Positions 34,019-42,861 of a DNA stretch of 64,000 nt are shown in pieces. The first letter of the stretch is position 1. Every line of letters begins with the position of its first letter. The DNA is taken from contig NZ_JACHWR010000001.1 of NCBI RefSeq assembly GCF_014191495.1, positions 1,302,001-1,366,000 of the forward strand, written 5' to 3'. This stretch comes from Nocardioides soli (lineage in GTDB: Bacteria > Actinomycetota > Actinomycetes > Propionibacteriales > Nocardioidaceae). The translations under genes and the position numbers were made by a program. A model generated the notes under the pieces. The model did not search any database and was not told the origin of the DNA. It worked only from the letters and a program-made list of their open reading frames with translations.

Positions 34019-35185
34019 GTGACCGATCAGGAGGGCACGCCGGTCGTCGCCGGCATCGTCACCGCGGTCGTGGGCACGAGCAGCTCGTTCGTGGTCGTGC
34101 TGGCCGGGCTCGCCGCCGTCGGGGCGACGCCGGAGCAGGCCGCGTCCGGATTCCTCACCCTGCTGATCACCCAGGCGCTCGGCATGCTCTGGCTCTCCGT
34201 CCGGCACCGGGCGCCGATCACTCTCGCCTGGTCGACGCCGGGTGCCGCGCTGCTGATCTCGACCGGCGTCGTGACCGGTGGCTGGCCCGCGGCTGTCGGA
34301 GCGTTCGTCGTCACCGGCCTGCTCGTCGTGCTCACCGGCCTGGTCCCGGCCCTGGGCGACCTGGTCTCGCGCATCCCGACGTCGCTCGCCCGGGCGATGC
34401 TCGCCGGGGTGCTCGTGCCGATCTGCCTCGAACCGGTCACGGGGCTCGCCGACTCCCCGGCGTACGTCGCGCCCGTGGTGCTCGCCTGGCTGGTCATGCA
34501 CCGGATCTCGCGGCGGTGGGCGGTGCCGGTCTCGCTGGCCGTAGCGCTGATCGTGGTGGTGGTCGCGGCGGGGTCGTCGGTGGCGGCGGCCGACCTGGTC
34601 CCCTCGGCCACGTGGACCACCCCGCACTGGACCCTCCAGGCCGTCGTGAGCATCGGCGTGCCGCTCTACGTCGTGACGATGGCCTCGCAGAACGTGCCCG
34701 GCGTCGCGATCGCCGCGAGCTACGGGTACGCCGTGCCGTGGCGCGAGGCCATGACCGTGACCGGGATCGGCACGGTCGCCGGCGCCCCCTTCGGCGGACA
34801 CGCGATCAACCTGGCGGCGATCACCGCCGCGCTGACGGCCGGACCAACGGCCGGACCCGACCGCAGTCGCCGCTGGATCGCCGCCGTGACCGCGTCGGCG
34901 ACCTACCTCGTGCTCGCGCTCTGCTGCGCCGCCCTGACGGCACTGGTCGCCGCGGCACCCGGCGACGTGATGCAGGCGGCGGCGGGCCTGGCCCTGCTCG
35001 GCACGCTCGCGGCGTCGCTCGCCGGCGCACTCGCCGACGAGGACGGCCGCGAGGCGGCCGTCGTGTGCTTCATCGTGGCCGCCTCGGGCGTGACCGTGCT
35101 CGGTGTCGGCGCGGCGTTCTGGGCGCTGGTCGCCGGGCTCGTGCTCCGGCCGTTGCTGCGGGTGGTCAGCCCGGCGCGATCGTGA
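34019..35185 (+). CDS. benE: BenE family (benzoate/H+ symporter-type) transporter
   Basis: A 388-residue membrane protein of the BenE family. Characteristic parts are VVAGIVTAVVGTSSSFVVVLAGL (TM1), GFLTLLITQALGMLWLSVRHRAPITLAWSTPGAALL, and later VPLYVVTMASQNVPGVAIAASYGY and PFGGHAINLAAITAAL, which match conserved BenE segments. About 11-12 helices are expected. No benzoate catabolic genes are in the window, so the substrate is uncertain. The start is GTG 34019. The 3' end overlaps the convergent SpoIID gene by 20 bases. Confidence 0.92.
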   Translation: MTDQEGTPVVAGIVTAVVGTSSSFVVVLAGLAAVGATPEQAASGFLTLLITQALGMLWLSVRHRAPITLAWSTPGAALLISTGVVTGGWPAAVGAFVVTGLLVVLTGLVPALGDLVSRIPTSLARAMLAGVLVPICLEPVTGLADSPAYVAPVVLAWLVMHRISRRWAVPVSLAVALIVVVVAAGSSVAAADLVPSATWTTPHWTLQAVVSIGVPLYVVTMASQNVPGVAIAASYGYAVPWREAMTVTGIGTVAGAPFGGHAINLAAITAALTAGPTAGPDRSRRWIAAVTASATYLVLALCCAALTALVAAAPGDVMQAAAGLALLGTLAASLAGALADEDGREAAVVCFIVAASGVTVLGVGAAFWALVAGLVLRPLLRVVSPARS

Positions 35186-36383
35186 GGGTCAGCCAGGTCG
35201 AGCGCAGCCCGAGCGCCGAGCGGAAGCTGTCTCCGCTCACGGTCACCTGACCGGCGCTGCCGGTCAGGGTGATCGAGCCGACCCGGCCGCCCCAGGCGCC
35301 GTTGCCGTCGCGCGAGGTGATCTCGATGCGCCGCAGGTCGCCGACGGCCGGCCACGCCTGCTCCAGCCGGGTGTCGGCGAGCACGATCTTCCAGGCATGC
35401 ACCGGGTTGCCCGCCCAGCCGTCGTACGGGTCCTCGCGCGCCGGCAGGTAGGGCATCGAGCCCGCGGCCGTCCAGCCGCCGCTGCTCGAGCCGAACTGGG
35501 TGAAGGCCGGCTCGCCGGAGCTGGTCAGGATCTGGGTCCGGGTGTCCCGGATCGCCCGGTTGGCGCTCGGGTGCTCGGCGGCGACCCCGCCATAGACCTG
35601 GCAGGAGGTCGTGTCGCAGATCTGGTACGCCGAGGACCGCGGGTGCGCGCGCTCGTACGCCGCGTAGGTGCGCGCCGCGACCGCCTGGGCACGCACCGCC
35701 TCGGTACTCCACGTCGCCGGAAGCTCGAGCGGGACGACCCCGCGCAGGTACTTCTCGAGGCGCAGCTCGTTGACGGTCGCGCGGGTGCCGGTGGAGGTGA
35801 TCCCGGTGCGCAGCCGGCCGCGATAGGCGCGCTCCCCCGACGGCGTCACCAGGGTGATCGGCCGGCCGCCCGCGAAGAACTCGCCGGTGCCGCGCAGGGT
35901 CGTGTAGGGGTACCAGCGGTCGGTGCGGTAGGAGACCCGGCCGACGCCGGCCCGGCCGGTGACCACCCGCCAGGCGGTGGCGCCGTTCTCGGGCAACAGG
36001 GTCCGCCCGCGGACCTGGGTGTCCTTGATCGTGAGACCGGCGCGGGCGCGGACCACGAGGTCGCGCGGCGTGGTGTCGGCGGTGAGCTGCACGGACACCC
36101 GCCCGGCGGCGGTGCCCCACTGGGTGCCCGGGTAGTAGAACTCGGTGATCTGCTGGTAGGTGAGGCCCTGGCGCGCGGCCCCCTCCGCGCCGTACTGGGA
36201 CATGCCGTGGCCGTGGCCGTAGCCGTGCCCGCTGATGGTGATCCGCGCCGCGGCCGGCACGTCCCAGCCGCCGGCGCGTCGCTCGGCGGCAGCGCCGGCC
36301 GGCCCGGCGGACGCCACCGTCGCCGAGAGCGTCAGGGCGCCGGCCAGGAGGCCGACGCGCAGGGGCGCGGTGCTGCGACGCAT
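35166..36383 (-). CDS. Secreted SpoIID/LytB-domain protein (copy 1)
   Basis: 405 residues from ATG 36383 with a signal peptide (RRSTAPLRVGLLAGALTLSATVASA). The SpoIID/LytB domain shows ITISGHGYGHGHGMSQYGAEG, LTYQQITEFYYPGTQWG, the YLRGVVPLELPATWSTEAVRAQAVAARTYAAYE signature with the catalytic-type Glu, and ICDTTSCQVYGGV. SpoIID-type enzymes are lytic transglycosylases acting on denuded peptidoglycan; the actinobacterial members are secreted and their substrates are not established. It is a paralogue of the next gene upstream (36480-37664). Confidence 0.92.
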   Translation of the reverse strand: MRRSTAPLRVGLLAGALTLSATVASAGPAGAAAERRAGGWDVPAAARITISGHGYGHGHGMSQYGAEGAARQGLTYQQITEFYYPGTQWGTAAGRVSVQLTADTTPRDLVVRARAGLTIKDTQVRGRTLLPENGATAWRVVTGRAGVGRVSYRTDRWYPYTTLRGTGEFFAGGRPITLVTPSGERAYRGRLRTGITSTGTRATVNELRLEKYLRGVVPLELPATWSTEAVRAQAVAARTYAAYERAHPRSSAYQICDTTSCQVYGGVAAEHPSANRAIRDTRTQILTSSGEPAFTQFGSSSGGWTAAGSMPYLPAREDPYDGWAGNPVHAWKIVLADTRLEQAWPAVGDLRRIEITSRDGNGAWGGRVGSITLTGSAGQVTVSGDSFRSALGLRSTWLTLTIAPG

Positions 36384-36409
36384 GAGGTCCTCGGGGCTTG
36401 AAGTGGCGG

Positions 36410-36440
36410 ATGGTGCGAGTGTGACGAGCCATCGCACCAT
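36410..36440. promoter_or_regulatory. Inverted repeat between the two SpoIID genes
   Basis: ATGGTGCGA (36410-36418) and TCGCACCAT (36432-36440) form a perfect 9-bp inverted repeat with a 13-bp spacer. It lies 27-57 bp upstream of the copy 1 start and 40 bp after copy 2 ends. It may be an operator of copy 1 or the stem of a terminator for copy 2; there is no T run. Confidence 0.5.
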
Positions 36441-36479
36441 GCTCCGAGCGGCCCCGCAATGTGAACCGGAGAACTACAC

Positions 36480-37664
36480 TTATGTAATTTCGAAGAGCGT
36501 GGAGCGCAGCCCCATCCAGCTCCGGAAGTCGTCGCCGGAGACCGTGTGGGTGCCACCGGTGCCGGTCACCGTGACCTCCAGCGCCCGGCCGCCGTACGGG
36601 CCGCGGCCGTCGCGGGCGGTGACCGCGATCGACACCAGGTCGCCCATCCCCGGCCAGTTGCGGGTGATGTCCGACGCGGTGAAGGTGGTGGCCTTCGGGT
36701 CCTCACCGAGGACGCCGGTGTCGAAGGGGTCCTCCTCCGCGCGCAGGTAGGGGTAGCCGCCGTCGATGCTCCAGCCGCCGTTGCTCGCCGAGAACTGGGC
36801 GAAGATCGGGCGGCCCTGGAGGCTGACCACCTTGCGTCGGGTCGCCGTGATGGCACGATCCGTCTGCGGAGTCTCGTCGGCGACCCCGCCGTAGACCTGG
36901 CAGGCGTCGGTATCGCACAGGTCATAGGGGCGGTGCCGGTTGTCGCGGCGCTCGAAGGCCGCGTACGTGCGCGCCGCCACGGCCTGCGACCGAAGCGCGT
37001 GAGCCGGCCACGACGGGAAGACTTCGCGGGGCACGACGCCGCGCAGGTAGGAGTCGATCGGCAGCACGTTGACGGTGTTGCGCTTGCTGCCCGAGTCGTT
37101 GACGGAGGTGGAGCGCAGGGCGCCGCGGTACGTCGCCCGTCCGCCGGGGATCTTGAGGACGATCGGCTGGCCGCCGGCGGAGAACTCGGCGTCGCCTCGG
37201 GCGGTGCGCCAGTGGTGCCACGTGCGGGTCTTGAACGAGACCTTCGAGCGATGCCCGGCCGGCTGGATCCGCCACGCCTGCACGTGCTTGCCCCGGATCT
37301 TGGCCGGCAGCCGCCAGGTCCGGCCGACGCCGAGCGAGCGCAGCCTCAGCCCGGCTCGGGCCCGCACGACCACGTCGCGGGAGGTGTCGTCGGTGAGCTG
37401 GATCCGGATCTTGCCGCCGGCGGTGCCCCACTTCGTGCCGGGGTAGTAGTGCCGCACGATCTCGCGCCAGCTCTGGCCCGCCTCGGCGCGGGCACGGGCG
37501 CCGTACTGCGAGAGGCCCTTGCCGTGTCCCCAGCCGACCGTGGTGATCGTGACGCTGTCGAGCCTGCGCCGGTCGGGCTTCGCCGGGCCGGCGTCGGCCG
37601 GCGCGGCGGTGGCGGCGAGCGCCAGGGTCACGGACAGGGCGACGGCAGCGCGCCGGATCGACAT
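36480..37664 (-). CDS. Secreted SpoIID/LytB-domain protein (copy 2)
   Basis: 394 residues with a signal peptide (RRAAVALSVTLALAATAAPADA). It has the same domain plan as copy 1: VGWGHGKGLSQYGARARAEAG, WREIVRHYYPGTKWG, SYLRGVVPREVFPSWPAHALRSQAVAARTYAAFE, LCDTDACQVYGGVADETPQTD. The two proteins diverge in the N-terminal sugar-contact region (GYGHGHGMSQ versus GWGHGKGLSQ), so they may act on different wall structures (inference). It is transcribed in the same direction as copy 1, 96 bp upstream of it. Confidence 0.92.
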   Translation of the reverse strand: MSIRRAAVALSVTLALAATAAPADAGPAKPDRRRLDSVTITTVGWGHGKGLSQYGARARAEAGQSWREIVRHYYPGTKWGTAGGKIRIQLTDDTSRDVVVRARAGLRLRSLGVGRTWRLPAKIRGKHVQAWRIQPAGHRSKVSFKTRTWHHWRTARGDAEFSAGGQPIVLKIPGGRATYRGALRSTSVNDSGSKRNTVNVLPIDSYLRGVVPREVFPSWPAHALRSQAVAARTYAAFERRDNRHRPYDLCDTDACQVYGGVADETPQTDRAITATRRKVVSLQGRPIFAQFSASNGGWSIDGGYPYLRAEEDPFDTGVLGEDPKATTFTASDITRNWPGMGDLVSIAVTARDGRGPYGGRALEVTVTGTGGTHTVSGDDFRSWMGLRSTLFEIT

Positions 37665-37729
37665 CGGACCTCCCGAGAAGCGGACGGAGCGGTCAGGTTA
37701 GCGGGGACGCGCAAGCGGACACGCTGCTG

Positions 37730-37785
37730 GTGGTCGAGCGAGCCGCGCGACCGAGCCTGCGAGGTCGCGACCGGCGTGTCGAGGC
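37730..37785. repeat. GTCGAG-type imperfect palindromic repeat
   Basis: The intergenic segment GGTGGTCGAGCGAGCC, CGCGACC (37746-37752), GGTCGCG (37763-37769) and GTGTCGAGGC forms nested inverted repeats. It resembles, from memory, short palindromes scattered through Nocardioides genomes and differs from the copy A/B family. No second copy with strong identity is seen in this window, so the family assignment is weak. Confidence 0.4.
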
Positions 37786-37815
37786 AACGGACCGCCTCAA
37801 GGCGGGCTCCGAGGC

Positions 37816-39213
37816 TCAGATGCGGTGCAGGCGGCGCGCGGCCTCGGCCAGCGAGCCGCTCATCGACGGGTAGACCGTGAACGCCTGGGCGAGCTGGTCG
37901 GCCGTCAGCGACTCGGCGACCGCGATCGAGACCGGGTGGATCAGCTCGCTGGCGCGCGGGCCGACCACGACGCCTCCGACGACGTTGCCGGTGCCGGGGC
38001 GGCAGAGCAGCTTCACGAAGCCGTCGCGGACGCCCTGCATCTTGGCGCGCGGGTTGCCCGAGAGCGGCAGCATCACGACCTCGGCCTGGATCTCGCCCGC
38101 GTCGACGGCCTGCTGCGACCAGCCGACCGTGGCGATCTCGGGCGCCGTGAAGACGTTGGAGGACACCGTCTTCAGGTCGAGCGGATGCACGGTGTCGCCG
38201 AGGAAGTGCCACATCGCGATCCGGCCCTGCATCGCCGCCACGCTGGCGAGCATCAGCACGCCGGTGCAGTCGCCGGCGGCGTACACACCGCGAGCGGAGG
38301 TGCGCGAGACCCGGTCGACGTTGACGAAGCCGCCGTTCTTGGTGACGACGCCGGCCTCCTCGAGGCCGAGATCCTCGGTGTTGGGCACCGAGCCCAGCGC
38401 CAGGATGCAGTGGGAGCCCTGGACGGTGCGGCCGTCGGTGAGGGTCACGGTGACGACGTCGCCGTCGCGGGTGACCGACTCCATGCGCGACTTGGAGAGC
38501 ACGTTCATGCCGCGCCGGGTCAGCACGTCCTCGAGCACCTTGGCGGCGTCGGCGTCCTCGCCGGGCAGCACCCGGTCGCGGCTGGAGACCAGCGTGACCG
38601 GGATGCCGAGGTTGAGGTAGGCGCTGGCGAACTCCGCGCCGGTGACGCCGGAGCCGACGACGATCAGCTCGGTCGGCACCTCGGTGAGGTCGTAGACCTG
38701 CTCCCAGGTGAGGATCCGCTCGCCGTCCGGCTGCGCGGTCGGGAGCGTGCGCGGCGCGGCTCCCGTCGCGACCAGGACCGCGTCGGCCTCGAGCGTCCGC
38801 TCGCCGCCGTCGGCCAGACTCGCGACGACCCGGCCCGGACCGTCCAGCCGGCCGCGGCCGTGGACCAGCGTGACGCCGTCGCGGGTGAGTCGCCGCTCGA
38901 TGTCGGAGGACTGGTCGGCGGCGAGCTGCTTCACCCGCTTGTTGACGCGGGCCAGGTCGACCCGGATCGAGGTGGCGGCGTCGCCCCCGGCGTCGAGGAA
39001 GGTCACCCCGAGCTCGGCCGCTCCGGCCAGCTCGCTCATCACCTCGGCCGTGGCGATCAGGGTCTTGCTGGGCACGCAGTCGGTGAGCACGGCGGAGCCG
39101 CCCACGCCGTCCGTGTCGACGATGGTGACCTCGGCGCCGAGCTGCGCGGCGACGTGCGCCGCCTCGTAGCCGCCGGGACCGCCCCCGATGATGACGACCC
39201 GTTCATCGGCCAT
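37816..39213 (-). CDS. LpdA-type NAD(P)H:quinone reductase (flavoprotein disulfide reductase family)
   Basis: A 465-residue FAD protein of the disulfide-reductase superfamily with VVIIGGGPGGYEAAHVA (FAD), the NAD(P) fold IVVGSGVTGAEFASAY and VYAAGDCTG. Where lipoamide dehydrogenase has CLNVGC it reads SAVLTDCVPSK: the first Cys is Ala41 and only Cys46 remains. It therefore cannot form the active disulfide and belongs with mycobacterial LpdA (Rv3303c), a NAD(P)H-dependent quinone reductase. The true lipoamide dehydrogenase gene is directly upstream on the same strand (68 bp away). Confidence 0.9.
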   Translation of the reverse strand: MADERVVIIGGGPGGYEAAHVAAQLGAEVTIVDTDGVGGSAVLTDCVPSKTLIATAEVMSELAGAAELGVTFLDAGGDAATSIRVDLARVNKRVKQLAADQSSDIERRLTRDGVTLVHGRGRLDGPGRVVASLADGGERTLEADAVLVATGAAPRTLPTAQPDGERILTWEQVYDLTEVPTELIVVGSGVTGAEFASAYLNLGIPVTLVSSRDRVLPGEDADAAKVLEDVLTRRGMNVLSKSRMESVTRDGDVVTVTLTDGRTVQGSHCILALGSVPNTEDLGLEEAGVVTKNGGFVNVDRVSRTSARGVYAAGDCTGVLMLASVAAMQGRIAMWHFLGDTVHPLDLKTVSSNVFTAPEIATVGWSQQAVDAGEIQAEVVMLPLSGNPRAKMQGVRDGFVKLLCRPGTGNVVGGVVVGPRASELIHPVSIAVAESLTADQLAQAFTVYPSMSGSLAEAARRLHRI

Positions 39214-39281
39214 AGTGGCGCTTCCTTTCGTCTCACCGGGCCTCGATACGCCGCATCGCCCTCAGCCGCGGCGACTGCTCG

Positions 39282-40673
39282 TCACAAGTTGATCATGTGG
39301 CCGGCGATGCCCTCGACGGCCTCCTTCATCGCCTCCGACAGCGTCGGGTGCGCGAAGACGTTGCGGGCCACCTCGTCGGCGGTGAGGTCCCACTGCTGGG
39401 CCAGCGTCAGCGCCGGCAGCAGCTCGGTGACCTCCGGGCCGATCATGTGGGCGCCGACGATCTCGTTGTACTCGGCGTCCGCCACGATCTTCACGAAGCC
39501 GACGCCCTCGGCCATGCCGCGGGCCTTGCCGTTGGCCGAGAACGGGAACGACGCGACCTTCACGTCGTACCCCTTCTCCTTGGCCTGCTCCTCGGAGTAG
39601 CCGAACGACGCGATCTGCGGCTGGCAGAACGTCGCGCGCGGGATCATGTCGAAGTCGATCTCCATGGTCTCGGCGCCGGCGATGGTCTCGGCCGCGACGA
39701 CGCCCATCGCCTCGGCGGTGTGGGCGAGCATCAGCTTCCCGGTGACGTCGCCGATGGCGTAGATGTTGGGCACGTTGGTGCGGCCGCGGGCGTCGACCGC
39801 GATCGCACCGCGGTCGGTGAGCTCGATGCCGGCGTTCTCGAGGCCGTAGCCCTCGACGCGCGGGGCGAAGCCGAACGCCGCGAGCATCCGGTCGGCCTCG
39901 AGCACCTCGGTGTTGCCGTCCTTGCTCACCGTCACCTTGACGCCGCTGCCGGTGTCCTCGACGTTCTCGACCTTGGTGGACAGCAGCACCTTCACGCCGA
40001 GCTTCTTGTAGTGCTTGAGCAGTTCCTTGGAGACGTCGGCGTCCTCGGTCGGGACCATCCGGTCCAGGAACTCCACGATCGTCACGTCGACCCCGAAGTT
40101 CGCCAGCACGTAGGCGAACTCCACCCCGATCGCACCGGAGCCGCCGATGATGACGCTGCCCGGGAGCTCGCTGTCGAGGATCTGCTCCTCGTAGGTGACG
40201 ACGTTCGCGCTCTTGCTCATGCCCGGCAGCATCCGGACCGTGGCGCCGGTGGCGACGATCAGGTTGTCGAAGGTGTAGGACGTCGTGGCGCCGTCCTTGT
40301 CGACCTCGACCTCGGTCGGGGACTTGATCGTGCCCCAGCCGTCGAGCTCGGTGATCTTGTTCTTCTTCATCAGGTAGTGGACGCCCTTGGCGCTGGCCTC
40401 GGCGACGCCGCGGCTGCGCTGGTGGGTCTTCCCGAAGTCCATCGACGCATCGCCGCTGATCCCGAAGGTGTCCTTCTCCTTCGTGATGATGTGGGCGATC
40501 TCCGCGTTGCGCAGCAGCGCCTTCGACGGGATGCAGCCGACGTTGAGGCAGACGCCGCCCCAGTACTTCTCCTCGATGACGGCGACGGTCTGGCCGAGCT
40601 GCGCGGCACGGATCGCGGCGACGTACCCACCGGGGCCGGCGCCGAGGACGAGGGTGTTGAAGTGGGTGCTCAC
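39282..40673 (-). CDS. lpdA: Dihydrolipoyl dehydrogenase (E3)
   Basis: Reoxidises dihydrolipoamide in pyruvate and 2-oxoglutarate dehydrogenase complexes. From GTG 40673 the protein is 463 residues: [21 protein letters not shown] (FAD), the redox motif [13 protein letters not shown] with Cys42 and Cys47, [21 protein letters not shown] (NAD), IYAIGDVTG, and the C-terminal interface ending in [12 protein letters not shown] with the catalytic His (FAHPTLSE). The frame is open further upstream but only GTG 40673 fits homologues. The next gene upstream diverges with a 59-bp gap. Confidence 0.95.
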   Translation of the reverse strand: MSTHFNTLVLGAGPGGYVAAIRAAQLGQTVAVIEEKYWGGVCLNVGCIPSKALLRNAEIAHIITKEKDTFGISGDASMDFGKTHQRSRGVAEASAKGVHYLMKKNKITELDGWGTIKSPTEVEVDKDGATTSYTFDNLIVATGATVRMLPGMSKSANVVTYEEQILDSELPGSVIIGGSGAIGVEFAYVLANFGVDVTIVEFLDRMVPTEDADVSKELLKHYKKLGVKVLLSTKVENVEDTGSGVKVTVSKDGNTEVLEADRMLAAFGFAPRVEGYGLENAGIELTDRGAIAVDARGRTNVPNIYAIGDVTGKLMLAHTAEAMGVVAAETIAGAETMEIDFDMIPRATFCQPQIASFGYSEEQAKEKGYDVKVASFPFSANGKARGMAEGVGFVKIVADAEYNEIVGAHMIGPEVTELLPALTLAQQWDLTADEVARNVFAHPTLSEAMKEAVEGIAGHMINL

Positions 40674-40732
40674 GCACGTCAGCCTACTGACGTGAACACG
40701 GTCACTCCGCACCGCTCCACTACTCTGCACGA

Positions 40733-41185
40733 GTGACGCTTTACGCCGCCTACGGGACCAACCTCGATCCCGCGCGGATGGGTGAGCGCGCCCCGCACTC
40801 ACCGCTCTCGACGGTGGGGTGGCTCCAGGGCTGGCGGCTCACGTTCGGCGGCGAGGAGCACGGCTGGGACGGCGCGCTGCCGACGATCGTCGAGGACCCG
40901 ATCGACCAGGTCTTCGTCGCGGTGTACGACGTCACCCGCGAGGACGAGTCGACGCTCGACGGCTGGGAGGCCGCCGACTCCGGCCTCTACCGCAAGACCA
41001 AGGTCCGGGTCGCCACGATGACCGGCTCGGTGGTCGCCTGGACCTACGTCCTGGACGCCTACGAGGGCGGGCTGCCCTCCGCGTCGTACCTCGGGATCAT
41101 GGCCGACGCCGCTGAGGCGGCCGACGCCCCGGCCGACTACGTCGCCGCCCTGCGCAACCGGCCCTGCCGGTCGACCGGGTTATGA
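40733..41185 (+). CDS. Gamma-glutamylcyclotransferase-fold protein
   Basis: A 150-residue GGCT/AIG2-fold protein beginning [20 protein letters not shown], the loop that binds the gamma-glutamyl group in this fold. It continues with [21 protein letters not shown] and [24 protein letters not shown], where Glu in the DGWEAAD segment occupies the catalytic position. The exact substrate is unknown. GTG start 6 nt after a TACTCT -10-like hexamer suggests a leaderless message. It overlaps the first Uma2 gene by 4 bases (ATGA). Confidence 0.86.
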   Translation: MTLYAAYGTNLDPARMGERAPHSPLSTVGWLQGWRLTFGGEEHGWDGALPTIVEDPIDQVFVAVYDVTREDESTLDGWEAADSGLYRKTKVRVATMTGSVVAWTYVLDAYEGGLPSASYLGIMADAAEAADAPADYVAALRNRPCRSTGL

Positions 41186-41760
41186 CGCACCATACCTGTA
41201 TGACCACGCTTCTCCGGCACGACGTGATCGTGCGTGAGGGCCCCTACACCCGCGCAGAGCGAGACGCGGTGCCGCCGAACGGTCGCCACCATGAGCTCCT
41301 CGACGGGGTCCTGGTGATGACTCCGGCCCAAGGCGTCCGGCATCAGTCGATCGTCGGCAGCCTGGCGATCCTGCTGGCGGATCACGCGCCTCGTGATTGC
41401 AAGGTTCTACTCGGACCCTTCGACGTCGCGCTCGGCCCGGCGAGCATTCTCCAGCCCGACGTCCTGGTCGGCCGGCGAACCGACTTCACCGAGATCGATC
41501 TGCCGACCGCGCCGCTTCTCGCCGTTGAGGTGCTCTCCCCCTCCACCCGGCTCTTCGACCTCGGCCGCAAGAAGGAGCTCCTCGCCGAGGCCGGCTGCCC
41601 GTCGTACTGGACCATCGACCCCACCCGTCCGGAGCTCACCGTCTGGCAGCTCGACAACGACCGGTACGTCGCAGCCGAGCTCGTCGGGCCCGACGACACC
41701 TGGACCGCCACCGCGCCCTACCCGGTGACCATCACCCCGCGCGACCTCATCGACGACTGA
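41182..41760 (+). CDS. Uma2-family (PD-(D/E)XK-fold) protein, copy 1
   Basis: A 192-residue Uma2 (DUF820) protein. Motifs are HELLDGVLVM, the metal Asp in QPDVLVG, AVEVLSPST (catalytic Glu of the E-x-K-like core) and GRKKELLAEAGCPSYWTID. Uma2 proteins have a restriction-endonuclease fold; biological roles are poorly known and many are multi-copy. The start overlaps the GGCT gene; Met7 (41200) also fits the second copy's start. The 3' half is about 95% identical in DNA to copy 2. Confidence 0.88.
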   Translation: MTHHTCMTTLLRHDVIVREGPYTRAERDAVPPNGRHHELLDGVLVMTPAQGVRHQSIVGSLAILLADHAPRDCKVLLGPFDVALGPASILQPDVLVGRRTDFTEIDLPTAPLLAVEVLSPSTRLFDLGRKKELLAEAGCPSYWTIDPTRPELTVWQLDNDRYVAAELVGPDDTWTATAPYPVTITPRDLIDD

Positions 41761-41834
41761 GCACCCTGTGGATGACGACCGACGCCGTCCGGCGTGATCG
41801 CCGACGCTGGTGGGCATGGACCACAGGAGGCACC

Positions 41835-42401
41835 ATGGAGACCATGACCCTGTCCCGCGCCGACGTCATCGTCCGCGAGGGCCCCTACACCCGGGCCGAA
41901 CGCGACGCCCTGCCCGACGACGGCCGACGCCATGAGCTCCTCGACGGGGTGCTGGTGATGAGCCCGGCCCCGAGCATCCGGCATCAGCGCATCGTGTTCC
42001 GACTCGCCGTCACCCTCGACGCGGCCGCGCCGAAGACACACATCGTGCTGGTCGCTCCGACCGATGTCACTCTCGGCCCGACGACCGTGCTCGAACCCGA
42101 CGTCCTGGTCGGCCGGCGAACCGACTTCACCGAGATCGATCTGCCGACCGCGCCGCTGCTCGCCGTCGAGGTGCTCTCCCCCTCCACCCGGCTCTTCGAC
42201 CTCGGCCGCAAGAAGGAGCTCCTCGCCGAGGCCGGCTGCCCGTCGTACTGGACCATCGACCCCACCCGTCCGGAGCTCACCGTCTGGCAGCTGACCGACG
42301 GCCAGTACGTCGCAGCCGAGGTCGTCGGGCCCGACGACACCTGGACCGCCACCGCGCCCTACCCGGTGACCATCACCCCGCGCGACCTGCTCGACGACTG
42401 A
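41835..42401 (+). CDS. Uma2-family (PD-(D/E)XK-fold) protein, copy 2
   Basis: 188 residues from ATG 41835, with AGGAGG 4 nt upstream. Motifs are as in copy 1: HELLDGVLVMSP, EPDVLVGRRTDF, AVEVLSPSTRLFDLGRKK, CPSYWTIDPTRPE. The N-terminal half (about residues 1-85) differs substantially from copy 1, while codons for residues 86-188 are nearly the same in DNA. A 74-bp gap separates the copies, so they are a tandem pair. Retained Asp and Glu suggest the nuclease core is intact. Confidence 0.88.
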   Translation: METMTLSRADVIVREGPYTRAERDALPDDGRRHELLDGVLVMSPAPSIRHQRIVFRLAVTLDAAAPKTHIVLVAPTDVTLGPTTVLEPDVLVGRRTDFTEIDLPTAPLLAVEVLSPSTRLFDLGRKKELLAEAGCPSYWTIDPTRPELTVWQLTDGQYVAAEVVGPDDTWTATAPYPVTITPRDLLDD

Positions 42402-42416
42402 CGCGGCAGGGTTGCC

Positions 42417-42806
42417 TCAGGCCGGCGGGGCCGTGTGGCAGACCGCCTCCACGTTGTTGCCGTCGGGGTCGCGCACGAAGGCGCCGTAGTAGCCCTCGTG
42501 GTACTCCGGCCAGTTCCGGGGCTCGTGCAGCACCTCGGCACCGAGGGAGACGGCGGCGTCGAAGAAGGCACGGACGGCGTCGGCCGACTCCGCCTGGAAG
42601 GCGACGTGCACCTCGCGGTTGGGTCCGGACGAGGGGCCGCCCTCGGGCTGGGTGCCGATCCAGAAGTCCGGCTTGCCCGGAACGCCGTATCCGATGGCGA
42701 CCTCGAAGTCCAGGACCCGGCCGAAGCCCAGGACCCCGAGCACCTTGTCGTAGAACGCCGACGACGCGGCCAGGTCGGAGCAGTTGATGCCGAAGTGATC
42801 GATCAT
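42417..42806 (-). CDS. VOC family (glyoxalase/bleomycin-resistance fold) protein
   Basis: A 129-residue vicinal-oxygen-chelate protein: MIDHFGINCSDLAASSAFYDKVLG at the start (metal-ligand His4) and FVRDPDGNNVEAVCH at the end (metal-ligand Glu). The middle, FWIGTQPEGG and REVHVAFQAESADAVRAFFDAA, fits the second beta-alpha-beta repeat with a ligand His. It may bind a metal and act on a small molecule or bind a drug; the substrate is unknown. It converges with Uma2 copy 2, 15 bp apart. Confidence 0.88.
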   Translation of the reverse strand: MIDHFGINCSDLAASSAFYDKVLGVLGFGRVLDFEVAIGYGVPGKPDFWIGTQPEGGPSSGPNREVHVAFQAESADAVRAFFDAAVSLGAEVLHEPRNWPEYHEGYYGAFVRDPDGNNVEAVCHTAPPA

Positions 42807-42861
42807 CCGCTCATCCTGCCGGATGCTGGCGTTGCGGCGGGAGCGGTTTAGAGTCGCCGAT

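Noticed and set aside
33900..34022. A 40-codon GTG frame between pyc and benE, with an overlapping frame that looks protein-like (KYAGAVDDCIAPARPG).
   Set aside because: No ribosome-binding site, very short, and the apparent coherence needs a frame change. It may be a decayed fragment but cannot be supported from this sequence alone.
39214..39281. GCCTCGATACGCCGC-like segment between the two flavoprotein genes as another repeat family.
   Set aside because: Only weak inverted symmetry and no second copy in the window.
41182..42401. Uma2 pair as a transposase or toxin-antitoxin system.
   Set aside because: No inverted repeats or target duplication flank the pair and no antitoxin-like gene is present; only the nuclease fold is supported.
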